A stretch of 63,810 nucleotides of DNA from Lachnospiraceae bacterium. GTDB lineage: Bacteria; Bacillota; Clostridia; Lachnospirales; Lachnospiraceae. Shown here in pieces: positions 26,689 through 35,520 of the stretch (its first letter is position 1; each line of letters begins with the position of its first letter). The notes below the pieces were generated by a model that did no database searches, was not told the DNA's origin, and saw only the letters and a program-made list of their open reading frames with translations. The stretch covers positions 1-63,810 of the forward strand of contig JAJPWX010000113.1 of assembly GCA_021205755.1 (NCBI GenBank), in the 5' to 3' direction. Position numbers and translations under genes: made by a program.

Positions 26689-27131
26689 ACGTAGGAGCGC
26701 TCAACGAAGGCGTCGTGCTCGACCACATCGAAGCCGGCAAAAGCATGGATCTCTACCGCTATCTGAAGCTCGACCGCATGGACTGCTGCGTTGCGATCAT
26801 CAAAAACGCGCACAGCAATAAAATGGGCAAAAAAGACATCATCAAGGTCGAGTGCCCGATCGACCGGCTCGACCTGAATGTCCTCGGCTACATAGACCAC
26901 CGGATCACGGTCAACATCATTAAAGACGGCCAGATTGTCGAAAAAAGGCGCGTAGAACTCCCGGAGCGCCTGGTCAACATCATCAAATGCCGGAACCCGC
27001 GCTGCATCACTTCCATCGAGCAGGAATTAGATCACGTCTTCTTCCTCGCCGACCCGGAGGAAGAAATCTACCGCTGCCTGTACTGTGAGGAAAAATACCG
27101 GACTTCGCGGAAGAAAAAGAAAAGTGAGTGA
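26682..27131 (+). CDS. pyrI: Aspartate carbamoyltransferase, regulatory subunit
   Basis: Binds CTP and ATP and tunes PyrB. The N-terminal allosteric domain contains [10 protein letters not shown]. The C-terminal zinc domain has four Cys in KCRNPRC and RCLYCEEKY. At 149 residues it is normal length. Overlap with pyrB indicates translational coupling. Confidence 0.97.
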   Translation: MLNVGALNEGVVLDHIEAGKSMDLYRYLKLDRMDCCVAIIKNAHSNKMGKKDIIKVECPIDRLDLNVLGYIDHRITVNIIKDGQIVEKRRVELPERLVNIIKCRNPRCITSIEQELDHVFFLADPEEEIYRCLYCEEKYRTSRKKKKSE

Positions 27132-27135
27132 CAAA

Positions 27136-27180
27136 AAACGCTCCTGCCGATGGAAATCTGTCGGCGGAGCGTTTCTTTTT
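27136..27180. terminator. Bidirectional terminator between pyrI and the glycosyltransferase
   Basis: Arms aaacgctcc (27136-27144) and ggagcgttt (27166-27174) pair perfectly, with gccga/tcggc inside. A-rich sequence lies on the left and T-rich on the right, so it can end both the pyrBI transcript and the opposing one. Confidence 0.85.
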
Positions 27181-28202
27181 CAGTTAAATCCAACCAGCTT
27201 CTGCGCTACCTTATAGCCTCCGACTGATATTTTCCGTCCGGTCTTCCCCGGCAGATTCATTCCAATCCCGAACAGATTGTAGCGGAGGGAGTGATAAACC
27301 TCTGCATCCTTTTCTTCCAGATACTTCCAGATATCATCCTTCTTTGCAAGCGCTTCCTCCGTACCCGAAAGAATCAACATAATCGAAGTCACCGTCATAA
27401 TCTTAGACAGATAATTGAGCATATATTTTTTCAGCTTCGGGCTCTTATCCGAAAAGTCCACCGCCGCCATGACATCAATCATGATCTTATTCACCAGAAT
27501 CTGCTGGTCGATGCGTCCGATCATCACTTTTTCATTGACCGACTGATCCTCGCGCCCGATAAAATAGTGATACAGGTTCACGTCCATATAACAAATGCGC
27601 TTCACATACGGCAGCGGCTGAAACGCAAAAATATTATCCACATAGAACGTATGCTTCGGCAACTCCATCCCGCAGTCCCGCAGCATCTGCGTGCGGTAGA
27701 AAATATTGTGCATCAGGATATACTGCGTCTGCGGCATCTTATGCATCTCATCCCAGCCAAAGCTCACATCTTGCGGAAATACCCTCGGAAAACGCATCAG
27801 CCTCTTGTGGCTGGCTCCCATCTTGTCATAGACAAAGTTCGCAAGCAGCATGTCCACGCCGCCTTCTTCCTCCAGCTCCCTCATCTTCTCCACAATGCGG
27901 ATCAGCCCTTTGGTATTCACCCAGTCGTCGCTATCCACTACCTTGTAATAGACACCGGTGGCATGGCGAATGCCATTGTTGACGCCCTCCCCGTGGCCTC
28001 CGTTCTCCTGATGGATCGCGCGGACAATCTGCGGATACTTTGCCGCGTATCGGTCCGCGATCTGGGGCGTCTCATCCTTCGTCGACCCGTCGTCTATAAT
28101 CAGAATCTCCACCTCATCTCCCGCCGGGAGGATCGAGCGGATGCATTTTTCCATATACTCTGCAGAATTGTAGCACGGAATGGCTACGGTTAATATTTTC
28201 AT
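27180..28202 (-). CDS. Family 2 glycosyltransferase
   Basis: GT-A type enzyme of 340 residues. The N-terminus TVAIPCYNSAEYMEKCI is the nucleotide-sugar fold, IIDDGSTKDET follows, and VVDSDDWVNT carries the DxD metal motif. The C-terminal half is helical, without clear membrane spans. It probably adds sugar to a cell-surface polymer; donor and acceptor cannot be read. It is a single gene next to mutY. Confidence 0.85.
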   Translation of the reverse strand: MKILTVAIPCYNSAEYMEKCIRSILPAGDEVEILIIDDGSTKDETPQIADRYAAKYPQIVRAIHQENGGHGEGVNNGIRHATGVYYKVVDSDDWVNTKGLIRIVEKMRELEEEGGVDMLLANFVYDKMGASHKRLMRFPRVFPQDVSFGWDEMHKMPQTQYILMHNIFYRTQMLRDCGMELPKHTFYVDNIFAFQPLPYVKRICYMDVNLYHYFIGREDQSVNEKVMIGRIDQQILVNKIMIDVMAAVDFSDKSPKLKKYMLNYLSKIMTVTSIMLILSGTEEALAKKDDIWKYLEEKDAEVYHSLRYNLFGIGMNLPGKTGRKISVGGYKVAQKLVGFN

Positions 28203-28249
28203 AACACAGTCTCCTCTGTTGTAAAAATCCTTGCTTTGATCAGTTTATA

Positions 28250-29434
28250 TCAAAACAGCTTTTCTGACAAGCCATTTTTTACATTCCTGGCATATGCATC
28301 CGAAAAATACCTTTGATAAGCCGCAAACGCGCTCGGTATCGAGTAATTCTCGCGGATTGTCTTCGGCTCAACAAATATCAGCTGCTCCTTCCCCTGATTC
28401 TCCTGCGGTTTTTCCATGTCCTCCACCAGCACAAAATACCCGCACATATGCCACTCCACATGGCTGAAAATATGCTTTGCTTCCGGGAGCGGCCAGATCT
28501 GGAGCGTAGAAAATCCATTCCCGGCCATACGCTCTGCCACCTCCTCCTGCGTCAAATGCCCCAGGTAGTTCGGCAACTCATAAAGTCCGGCCAGCAGCCC
28601 GTGCGCCGGCCTGCGGTCAATAGCAGCATGTGTGCTGTCACGAATCACCAGTACCGTGCGTTCTTCTACACGGCGCGGCTTCTTCGCCGCTTTCACCGGG
28701 TACTCCATCTGACGGCCATCCAGATTGGCCCGGCACAGATGGCGCACCGGACATTCCTCACACAGCGGGGCGCCGTTGGGGACACAGATCAGCGCGCCCA
28801 ACTCCATCAACGCCTGATTAAAGGTACCGGGGCAGGCCTGCGGCATCACTTCTCTGAGCGCGTCCTCCACACTTTTTTTCACAGCCTGTTTTGAGATATC
28901 CTCCGCATTCTCCGTTATGCGGGTCATCACACGCAGCACATTGCCATCCACCGCAGGCACCGCCTGTCCATAGGCAATCGAAGCAATCGCCCCCGCCGTG
29001 TAGCTACCGATTCCCGGCAGAGTCAGCAGCTCTTCATATTTCACTGGCAGTCTGCCATTGTATTTTTCCATCACCACAATCGCCGCTTTCTGCATATTCC
29101 TGACCCGGCTGTAATACCCCAGCCCCTCCCAGAGCTTCAAAAGGGCGTCCTCCGGACATTCAGCAAGCGCCCCGATATCCGGCAGCGCATCCATAAAGCG
29201 CAAATAATACGGCTTAACCGCCTCCACCCGCGTCTGCTGCAGCATAATCTCCGATACCCAAACCGCGTACGCACGGTCGGGCTTCATGGCGGGAGACTGC
29301 TCCGAACGTTCCGCCCCGACTGTCCGACCGGAAACCGGAAAAGGATGCTCCCGCCATGGAAGCACCCGCGCGTTCTCCTCAAACCAGCTGACCAGCGGTT
29401 TTTGTATCTGTGTCAAAAGTTCCCTGTCTGTCAT
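28250..29434 (-). CDS. mutY: A/G-specific adenine glycosylase MutY with an inserted segment
   Basis: Removes adenine opposite 8-oxoguanine. The catalytic module has WVSEIMLQQTRVEAV, LPGIGSYTAGAIASIAYGQ and VDGNVLRVMTRI. The iron-sulfur Cys are in CPVRHLCRAN with CVPNGAPLCEECP, and a NUDIX-like C-terminal domain recognises 8-oxoG. Between PWREHP and YAVWVSEIM, where relatives have only a few residues, there are about 22 extra residues (VSGRTVGAERSEQSP). Their DNA contains an inverted copy of part of the PWRE coding sequence. The reading frame is intact. Confidence 0.92.
   Translation of the reverse strand: MTDRELLTQIQKPLVSWFEENARVLPWREHPFPVSGRTVGAERSEQSPAMKPDRAYAVWVSEIMLQQTRVEAVKPYYLRFMDALPDIGALAECPEDALLKLWEGLGYYSRVRNMQKAAIVVMEKYNGRLPVKYEELLTLPGIGSYTAGAIASIAYGQAVPAVDGNVLRVMTRITENAEDISKQAVKKSVEDALREVMPQACPGTFNQALMELGALICVPNGAPLCEECPVRHLCRANLDGRQMEYPVKAAKKPRRVEERTVLVIRDSTHAAIDRRPAHGLLAGLYELPNYLGHLTQEEVAERMAGNGFSTLQIWPLPEAKHIFSHVEWHMCGYFVLVEDMEKPQENQGKEQLIFVEPKTIRENYSIPSAFAAYQRYFSDAYARNVKNGLSEKLF
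29285..29358. repeat. 11-bp inverted repeat flanking an in-frame insert in mutY
   Basis: catggcgggag (29285-29295) is the exact inverse of ctcccgccatg (29348-29358), and the arms extend further with one bulged base. The 52 bp between them hold a perfect 8-bp palindrome (gaacgttc) inside a near-palindrome. One arm is the conserved PWRE coding region; the other lies in the extra segment. This suggests a palindromic coding insertion or a target-copying event. Confidence 0.6.
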
Positions 29435-29506
29435 TGTTTTTTATCCATCTGTCTCCAATGATTCACTATATTTTATTTGATCCTGTTCTTCCCGATTCCC
29501 TGTATT

Positions 29507-30373
29507 CTACTCGACAGTGATAAACGTCGAATACCCCGCTTTCCGCAGAGCCGCCTCCATCCGAATCGCGTTTTCCAGCTGCGCAAATGCACCCACCTGC
29601 ACCTTGTACAGACCGTCCGAATAAAGCAAAAAGGCCGGATAATTCCGCTGCTGCAGCCGGAATAACAGGTCCTCCGCGTAAGCGCGGTTCGAGAAGGCGC
29701 CGGTCTGCACACGGTACAACGTCGCTCCCTGCGCTGCGCTTCCTGTATTCACACTTCCGCCTCCGTCTGTATTCCCGGCGGATTCTCCATCGCCCGCCGC
29801 AGCTCCATTCGCTGCTCCAATCGCTCCAGGCGAGTACAGCCCCATCTCTTCGAGCGTACTCAAAATCCCGCCCGCGATCGCCTCCGCAACCGCCTCAAAC
29901 TGCGCATCAAACAGCTGATTATCCGCGTCCGTATTTAAAAAACCGACCTCCACCAGCACCGCCGGCATCTGCGTCCGCTTCAGCACGACCAAATCCGTGC
30001 GTTCATTCACACCCAGGTCACGAAAACCGACTTCGGCGAGCTCCGCATTGATCGCCTCCGCCAGAGCCGCCTTATCCCCTGACGCATCATACACCAGCGT
30101 CTCCACGCCAGAATACTGATTTGCCTCCGGGCTGGAATTCCGATGAAACGAGATGAAAAAGTCCCCGCCTTCCTCGTTCGCGATCTGCGCTTTCTGCAGC
30201 GGCGTATCATAGACATCCTCCGTCCGGGTATACGCCACCTCTATTCCCTGATTTTCCAGAATCTCCCCGACTGCCAGCGCCAGGCGCAGATTATCGTCCT
30301 TCTCCTGTCTTCCCTCATGCACCGCGCCCGGTTCCACACCGCCGTGCCCGGCGTCCAGAATCACCTTTGCCAT
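29507..30373 (-). CDS. N-acetylmuramoyl-L-alanine amidase with SPOR domain, CwlC-like
   Basis: Amidase_3 domain (residues about 1-175): ILDAGHGGVEPGAVH supplies the first zinc His, FFISFHRNSS the second, and AVLVEVGFLNTDADN the catalytic Glu. A Gly/Ala/Ser-rich linker leads to a C-terminal SPOR domain (residues about 215-288: TLYRVQTGAFSNRAYAEDLL) that binds glycan stripped of peptides. There is no signal peptide, as in Bacillus CwlC, which is made in the mother cell and acts at lysis. That role is inferred from the architecture. Confidence 0.85.
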   Translation of the reverse strand: MAKVILDAGHGGVEPGAVHEGRQEKDDNLRLALAVGEILENQGIEVAYTRTEDVYDTPLQKAQIANEEGGDFFISFHRNSSPEANQYSGVETLVYDASGDKAALAEAINAELAEVGFRDLGVNERTDLVVLKRTQMPAVLVEVGFLNTDADNQLFDAQFEAVAEAIAGGILSTLEEMGLYSPGAIGAANGAAAGDGESAGNTDGGGSVNTGSAAQGATLYRVQTGAFSNRAYAEDLLFRLQQRNYPAFLLYSDGLYKVQVGAFAQLENAIRMEAALRKAGYSTFITVE

Positions 30374-30490
30374 AAACGTCTCCCATACACATTTTCAGTC
30401 TATTGTATGAGAGCAAGGCTCAGAACGTGCAAAACATATGAACCACCCAACGTCTAGCGCCAATAAGCTTGCTGCCGACTTATTTCGAGT

Positions 30491-31810
30491 TTACATAACG
30501 CAATATTTCGCGTACCGCCCTGCATCGCTTTTTTTGCAGAGAAGCTGCAGAAGGGCGCCGTCCGCGCCGTATTCCAGGGAGGAGACGACCGCATTTTCTT
30601 TCAGATAGGCGACCGCCGAGCCATCCGCATACGGGATCAGCATTTCACAGCTGACATAGTCCGCAAACAGCTTTTCGCGGATCAGTTCCAGCAGTTCTTC
30701 CAGTCCGGTTCCATCTTTGGCTGACATGTAAATCTTATCGCCGACGACCTTGGGCAGGTCGTGCGCTTCCATCATCCGATCGGCCTTGTTCATCACGTAA
30801 ATACAGGGGATTTTTTCTGCGCCCAATTCACGGAGAGTGTCTGCGGTTACCTCCATCTGCTCCCGGTAGTGCGGATCGGAGTAGTCGACCACCTGCAGTA
30901 GCAAATCCGCGCCGCAGGCCTCAGCCAGTGTAGAGCGAAAGGCCTTGATCAGGGTATGGGGCAGCTGATCAATGAAGCCGACCGTGTCCGAGAGAAGGAA
31001 ATCACGGTTGTCCCCCGGGGAAATGCGGCGGACGGTCGTGTCCAGGGTTGCAAAAAGCATGTCTTTTTCGAGGACTTTTTTCTCCTCCGTGCTTTTGCCC
31101 GCATGATCCGGATTCGCCTCTCCCGCGCATACATCCAGCATCCTATTTAATAAGGTAGATTTTCCTGCATTCGTGTATCCCACTAAGGCTACAGACGGCA
31201 GCTCGCTCTTCTGCCGCTTCTGGCGCTGGATGGCGCGGTCCTGCTCGATGGCCTCGAGCTCCCGGCGCAGCTCACTGATCCGCTTTTCGATCTTCCGGCG
31301 GTCCAGCTCCAGCTTCTGCTCGCCGGCACCGCGGTTTGCCAGACCGCCGCCCGCACCGGAGCCGCCGCCCGCTCCCGCGCCGCCGCCCTGTCGCGACAAA
31401 GCTTCCCGCATGCCGACCAGACGGGGCAGCATGTACTGTAGGGACGCGCTCTCGACCTGCAGCCGGGCTTCCTTTGTCCGCGCACGTTTCTCAAAAATCT
31501 CCAGGATCAGGTTTGTCCGGTCGAGCACAGGCAGATCCAGTTCCTTTTGCAGGTTTCTCTGCTGGGAAGGCTTCAGGGAGTTGTCAAAGACAGCGCAGTC
31601 CGCCTCTACTGTCTCCGCCGCCAGACGAATCTCTTCCACCTTGCCGGTGCCGACGTATAGAGCCGCATTCGTCACGGCCATCTTCTGCGTCACCCGCGCC
31701 ACGACCTCCATCTCACAGGCCTCCGCCAGGCCTGCCAGCTCTTCCATATGATAATCAAAATTCGGATCATTGCCGAGGTCCACCCCGACGAGGATTGTTC
31801 TTCGCATCAT
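30491..31810 (-). CDS. hflX: Ribosome-rescue GTPase HflX
   Basis: Splits stalled ribosomes. The N-terminal HflX domain (VGTGKVEEIRLAAE, DNSLKPSQQRNLQKEL) is followed by the G domain: VALVGYTNAGKSTLLNRM, FATLDTTVR, LSDTVGFIDQLPH and VMNKADRM. The loop that normally reads SRQGGG-x-GTRGPGE is expanded here to a run of about twenty Gly/Ala/Ser residues (QGGGAGAGGGSGAGGGLANR). The ATG is preceded by AAGGAGCC. Confidence 0.95.
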   Translation of the reverse strand: MMRRTILVGVDLGNDPNFDYHMEELAGLAEACEMEVVARVTQKMAVTNAALYVGTGKVEEIRLAAETVEADCAVFDNSLKPSQQRNLQKELDLPVLDRTNLILEIFEKRARTKEARLQVESASLQYMLPRLVGMREALSRQGGGAGAGGGSGAGGGLANRGAGEQKLELDRRKIEKRISELRRELEAIEQDRAIQRQKRQKSELPSVALVGYTNAGKSTLLNRMLDVCAGEANPDHAGKSTEEKKVLEKDMLFATLDTTVRRISPGDNRDFLLSDTVGFIDQLPHTLIKAFRSTLAEACGADLLLQVVDYSDPHYREQMEVTADTLRELGAEKIPCIYVMNKADRMMEAHDLPKVVGDKIYMSAKDGTGLEELLELIREKLFADYVSCEMLIPYADGSAVAYLKENAVVSSLEYGADGALLQLLCKKSDAGRYAKYCVM

Positions 31811-31912
31811 GGCTCCTTTCTCATGTATTCATTATAAATACATTATTTTCTGTCTGATATTGTCATTCACAGATCATTTTATTCTTTCTCATATTTTGTA
31901 GTAATATTTATG

Positions 31913-31941
31913 TGGACATATATTAAATTATGTGATATTGT
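31913..31941 (+). promoter_or_regulatory. Promoter of the 33-residue peptide gene
   Basis: TGGACA, a 17-bp spacer and TATTGT; transcription would start near 31948, about 40 bp before the GTG. The region is otherwise AT-rich and carries no other gene. Confidence 0.55.
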
Positions 31942-31985
31942 ATAGTTGTCGTCGACTCATTCCAAACGGAAGGAGGTGATGTCGT

Positions 31986-32087
31986 GTGGCGGATACTATC
32001 ATTGTTTTTCTGGTTTCTGTCATAGCGAGTGTAATTGGAAGCTACATATACAACTGCATTAGCAAATGGCTGGACAGAAATAAGTAG
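31986..32087 (+). CDS. 33-residue hydrophobic peptide, toxin-like
   Basis: A GTG-started frame encodes VADTIIVFLVSVIASVIGSY and ends with YNCISKWLDRNK. It has one membrane helix and a short basic tail containing KWLD. It is preceded by AAGGAGGTGAT, an exact complement of the 16S rRNA tail, at ideal spacing, and followed by a strong terminator. A compact promoter-SD-peptide-terminator unit with this layout resembles type I toxins of the Fst/Ldr kind. No antisense RNA promoter is obvious, so the toxin call is inference. It is too short for most gene callers. Confidence 0.65.
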   Translation: MADTIIVFLVSVIASVIGSYIYNCISKWLDRNK

Positions 32088-32129
32088 ACGACAGCAGCCT
32101 AAACGGATCAGCTCACCGTAAAGAGCAAG

Positions 32130-32168
32130 AACCCCTCAGAGGACTCACCTTCCTCCGAGGGGTTCGCT
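32130..32168 (+). terminator. Terminator after the 33-residue peptide
   Basis: Stem aacccctc (32130-32137) with gaggggtt (32157-32164), extended inside by gagga/tcctc, then cgcttttttg. Both orientations are possible, but the T-run follows the plus strand. Confidence 0.85.
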
Positions 32169-32324
32169 TTTTGTGTCATGTGGCATCATTGTCTTTCTGA
32201 GACTACCTCTACTTTAATCCCAGACGCCCGAAATGTCAACCTTTTTTTTGCATTTTCCGATTTGTTTTTACCATTACTTTTTCCATTTCCCAACCATATT
32301 TTTTAGCGAATTTCCCCTGATTTC

Positions 32325-32353
32325 TTGACTTTCCTGCTTTAAAGCATTATAAT
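32325..32353 (+). promoter_or_regulatory. Promoter of the ABC transporter operon
   Basis: TTGACT, a 17-bp spacer and TATAAT, about 65 bp before the substrate-binding protein start. No riboswitch or T-box fold is visible in the short leader. Confidence 0.8.
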
Positions 32354-32419
32354 CTTTTTATCTGTGCAGGCGACTTGTCAATTTAAGTGCCTGACGTAAA
32401 AAACGAGGAGGATATTACC

Positions 32420-33418
32420 ATGAAGAAACAGATTCTAGCTTCTATTCTTTCGGCAGCGATGGTTGCCAGCTTCTGTGGCGTTGGTGTAAGCGCAGATGAA
32501 GCCGAGACCTATACGATCGGCATTCTGCAGCTGGTAGAGCATGACGCTCTGGATGCGGCGACACAGGGATTCAAGGACGCTCTGACCGAAGCGTTCGGCG
32601 ACGCGGTTACCTTCGATGAGGTCAATGCACAAGGTGATTCTTCAACCTGCGCAACCGCAGCGAACTCCTTCGTGACCAGCGAGGTTGACCTGATCCTGGC
32701 GAATGCGACAGCGTCTCTGCAGGCCTGCGCGGCGGCAACAGATGAGATCCCGATCCTGGGTACATCTATCACCGATTACGGCTCAGCACTTGACATTGAG
32801 TTCACCGGTACTGTTGGCGGCAATATTTCCGGTACTTCTGACCTGGCTCCGCTGGATGAGCAGGCTGCGATGCTGAACGAGCTGTTCCCGGACGCTGTCA
32901 ATGTCGGCATCCTCTACTGCTCCGCTGAGGCAAACTCACAGTATCAGGCAGACACGATTTCTACATACCTTGAAGAGTATGGATATACCGTAAACTATTA
33001 CTCATTCTCCGATTCAAATGATATCCAGGCTGTAGCACAAACCGCCGCAGGTGAAAGCGACGTTATTTACGTTCCAACTGACAACACGGCAGCTGCCAAC
33101 ACTGAGTTGATCAACAATGTCTGCCTGGACGCCGGTGTTCCAATCATCGCAGGCGAGGAAGGCATCTGCAGCGGCTGCGGTGTGGCGACCCTTTCCATCA
33201 GCTATTATGACATCGGATACATTTCTGGAGAGATGGCTGTTCAGATCCTGACCGGCGAAGCAGATATCTCTGAGATGGCGATTGAGTACGCTCCAGAAGT
33301 GACCAAAGAGTACAACGCCGAGATCGTTGAGACGCTTGGCATTGAGATTCCAGACGACTATGTAGCGATTGGCGCAGAGGAAGAAGCTGAGGCTGAGACC
33401 GAGGCGGCTACGGAGTAA
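32420..33418 (+). CDS. ABC transporter substrate-binding protein, TrpX type
   Basis: The N-terminus MKKQILASILSAAMVASFCG is a signal peptide. The mature part (YTIGILQLVEHDALDAATQG) is the ABC_sub_bind (TrpX) family, a periplasmic-binding fold. A lipobox is weak (ASFCG), so it may be lipid-anchored. The ATG has GAGGAGG nine bases upstream; the frame opens 33 bp earlier at 32387 but without a site. Permease and ATPase follow. Relatives transport aromatic amino acids or other small molecules; the ligand here is not readable. Confidence 0.88.
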   Translation: MKKQILASILSAAMVASFCGVGVSADEAETYTIGILQLVEHDALDAATQGFKDALTEAFGDAVTFDEVNAQGDSSTCATAANSFVTSEVDLILANATASLQACAAATDEIPILGTSITDYGSALDIEFTGTVGGNISGTSDLAPLDEQAAMLNELFPDAVNVGILYCSAEANSQYQADTISTYLEEYGYTVNYYSFSDSNDIQAVAQTAAGESDVIYVPTDNTAAANTELINNVCLDAGVPIIAGEEGICSGCGVATLSISYYDIGYISGEMAVQILTGEADISEMAIEYAPEVTKEYNAEIVETLGIEIPDDYVAIGAEEEAEAETEAATE

Positions 33419-33533
33419 ATCTCTTGCAACAGTTTTCACTGCATCACAAAGTGTAAAAGCTGATTGCTCCGTTCCTTTGGCATTGCAAAAGAGCGGATCG
33501 GTTATAAATGAAAATCCGACAAAAACGTCGGCT

Positions 33534-33569
33534 AACAGCGAGAAAGGGGTCTCCTCTCTCGCTGTTTTT
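33534..33569 (+). terminator. Partial terminator between binding protein and permease
   Basis: Perfect 10-bp stem aacagcgaga (33534-33543) / tctcgctgtt (33557-33566), followed by TTTC. A second small hairpin (ccgac/gtcgg) lies just upstream. Placed inside the operon, it would let the binding protein be made in excess over the membrane parts. Confidence 0.75.
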
Positions 33570-33653
33570 CAAAAAAAATCTTTACATATCCTGGCGAAAA
33601 GGATGTCCATACGGATGACCCGGCTTTGACAGGAAAGAGAAAGGATTTGACAA

Positions 33654-34595
33654 ATGAATATCAACACTCTGTTCAATGCATTGCCGGGTGCCTGTGCCCA
33701 GGGTCTGGTCTGGGGCATTATGGCGATCGGCGTATACATTACTTACCGCATTCTGGATATCGCAGACCTGACCGTGGACGGCACGATGGCCACCGGCGGC
33801 GCGGTCTGCATTATGATGCTGATGAGCGGGCACAATATCTGGGTATCCATGCTGGCCGCGACCGGCGCCGGGATGCTCGCTGGGCTTGCCACCGGTATTC
33901 TGCACACGTTCATGGGGATTCCGGCGATCCTGGCCGGTATTCTCACCCAGCTGTCCCTGTATTCGGTCAATCTGAAAATCATGGGAAAGTCCAACCAGGC
34001 TGTCAACGTAAACAACTATGACCTTCTGGTTTCGCTCCGCTATATCAAGGGCGTTCCCATCTGGCAGAATACCATTTTTATTGTAATTGTCATCACCATT
34101 GTCCTGATCGCCATCCTTTATTGGTTTTTCGGGACAGAGTTTGGCGCTTCTCTGCGCGCGACCGGCTGCAATCCCGGCATGTCCCGCGCTCAGGGCATCA
34201 ATACGAATTTTAACAAGGTGATTGGCCTGATGCTCTCAAACGGCCTGGTTGCGTTTTCCAGCGCCCTGCTTGCACAGTACCAGGGCTTCGCGGACGTCAA
34301 TATGGGCCGCGGCGCGATTGTCATCGGACTCGCGGCTGTCATCATCGGCGAGGCGATTTTCGGAAAAATATTCCGGAACTTTGCGCTGCAGCTGCTGGCC
34401 GTCTCCTTCGGCGCGATTATTTATTACATCGTCCTGCAGGTTGTGATCTGGCTCGGCATCGACACAGACCTTCTGAAGCTGCTCTCCGCATGCGTCGTCG
34501 CCATCTTCCTGGCGGTTCCGTACTGGAAAGGCAAATACTTCAGTAAACCAGTCCACAAAGCCGCCTCCGAAGAATCCCAGAAAGGAGGCCGGTAA
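33654..34595 (+). CDS. ABC transporter permease, TrpY type
   Basis: A 313-residue membrane protein with about eight hydrophobic segments (LVWGIMAIGVYITYRILDIADL near the start). The block ADLTVDGTMATGGAV and the C-terminal LLKLLSACVVAIFLAVPYW match the branched-chain-like permease family used with TrpX. AAAGGA lies before the ATG. The stop and the ATPase start are separated by one base. Confidence 0.88.
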   Translation: MNINTLFNALPGACAQGLVWGIMAIGVYITYRILDIADLTVDGTMATGGAVCIMMLMSGHNIWVSMLAATGAGMLAGLATGILHTFMGIPAILAGILTQLSLYSVNLKIMGKSNQAVNVNNYDLLVSLRYIKGVPIWQNTIFIVIVITIVLIAILYWFFGTEFGASLRATGCNPGMSRAQGINTNFNKVIGLMLSNGLVAFSSALLAQYQGFADVNMGRGAIVIGLAAVIIGEAIFGKIFRNFALQLLAVSFGAIIYYIVLQVVIWLGIDTDLLKLLSACVVAIFLAVPYWKGKYFSKPVHKAASEESQKGGR

Positions 34596-34596
34596 A

Positions 34597-35391
34597 ATGC
34601 TTGATGTGCGAAATATTTCCAAAACCTTTAACCCCGGCACGATCAACGAGAAAACAGCTCTCCGCGATGTTTCCCTGAATCTGGAGGACGGCGATTTCGT
34701 CACCGTCATCGGCGGAAACGGAGCCGGTAAATCTACGCTTCTGAACGCGGTAGCCGGTACCTGGTTCGTCGATGAAGGACAGATTCTGATCGACGGCGTC
34801 AATGTCACAAAGCTTCCGGAGCACAAACGTGCCGCCTATCTCGGACGTGTTTTTCAGGATCCGATGACCGGCACAGCTGCCACAATGGAGATTCAGGAAA
34901 ACCTGGCGCTCGCGGAACGCCGCGGCAAGACGCGTCTGCTGCGTCCCGGCATTACAAAGCAGGAGCGCGCGGAATACCGGGAGCTGCTCACGATGCTCGG
35001 TCTCGGCCTGGAGAACCGTATGACCGCCAAAGTCGGTCTGCTCTCCGGCGGACAGCGCCAGGCACTCACTCTTCTGATGGCGACCCTCCAGAAACCGAAG
35101 CTTCTTCTTCTTGATGAGCACACGGCCGCGCTTGATCCGAAGACCGCCGCCAAGGTGCTGGAGATCACCGACCTCATCGTCAACCGCGACCATCTGACAA
35201 CTCTGATGATCACGCACAATATGAAAGACGCCATCACCCATGGCAATCGTCTGATTATGATGAATGAGGGGAAAATCATCCTCGACATCCGCGGGGAAGA
35301 AAAAAAGAAGCTCACCGTGAAAGACCTCCTCGATCAGTTCGAAAAGGTCAGCGGCGAACAGTTTTCCAATGACTCCGCACTGCTCGGCTGA
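34597..35391 (+). CDS. ABC transporter ATPase, TrpZ type
   Basis: A 264-residue nucleotide-binding subunit: Walker A GGNGAGKSTLLNAVAG, signature LSGGQRQALTLL, Walker B KLLLLDEHTAALDP, and the switch His in MITHNMKDAI. It is coupled to the permease by the one-base gap and closes the operon before a strong terminator. Confidence 0.92.
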   Translation: MLDVRNISKTFNPGTINEKTALRDVSLNLEDGDFVTVIGGNGAGKSTLLNAVAGTWFVDEGQILIDGVNVTKLPEHKRAAYLGRVFQDPMTGTAATMEIQENLALAERRGKTRLLRPGITKQERAEYRELLTMLGLGLENRMTAKVGLLSGGQRQALTLLMATLQKPKLLLLDEHTAALDPKTAAKVLEITDLIVNRDHLTTLMITHNMKDAITHGNRLIMMNEGKIILDIRGEEKKKLTVKDLLDQFEKVSGEQFSNDSALLG

Positions 35392-35404
35392 GCAGACAGT
35401 ATAG

Positions 35405-35483
35405 AAACCCGGCAGCAGGCCAGGGAGCGCCACCGCTCCGATATGCACACGCATATACAACCATCCTGCTGCCGGGTTTTTTT
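35405..35483 (+). terminator. Terminator after the transporter operon
   Basis: A 15-bp perfect stem (35405-35419 with 35465-35479), a smaller inner hairpin (ggagcg/cgctcc) and a T-run after the second arm. It also separates this operon from the opposing lacI-type gene. Confidence 0.85.
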
Positions 35484-35520
35484 GATCTTTTTGTACCTGA
35501 AAAGCACAGCGCCTGTCCAT

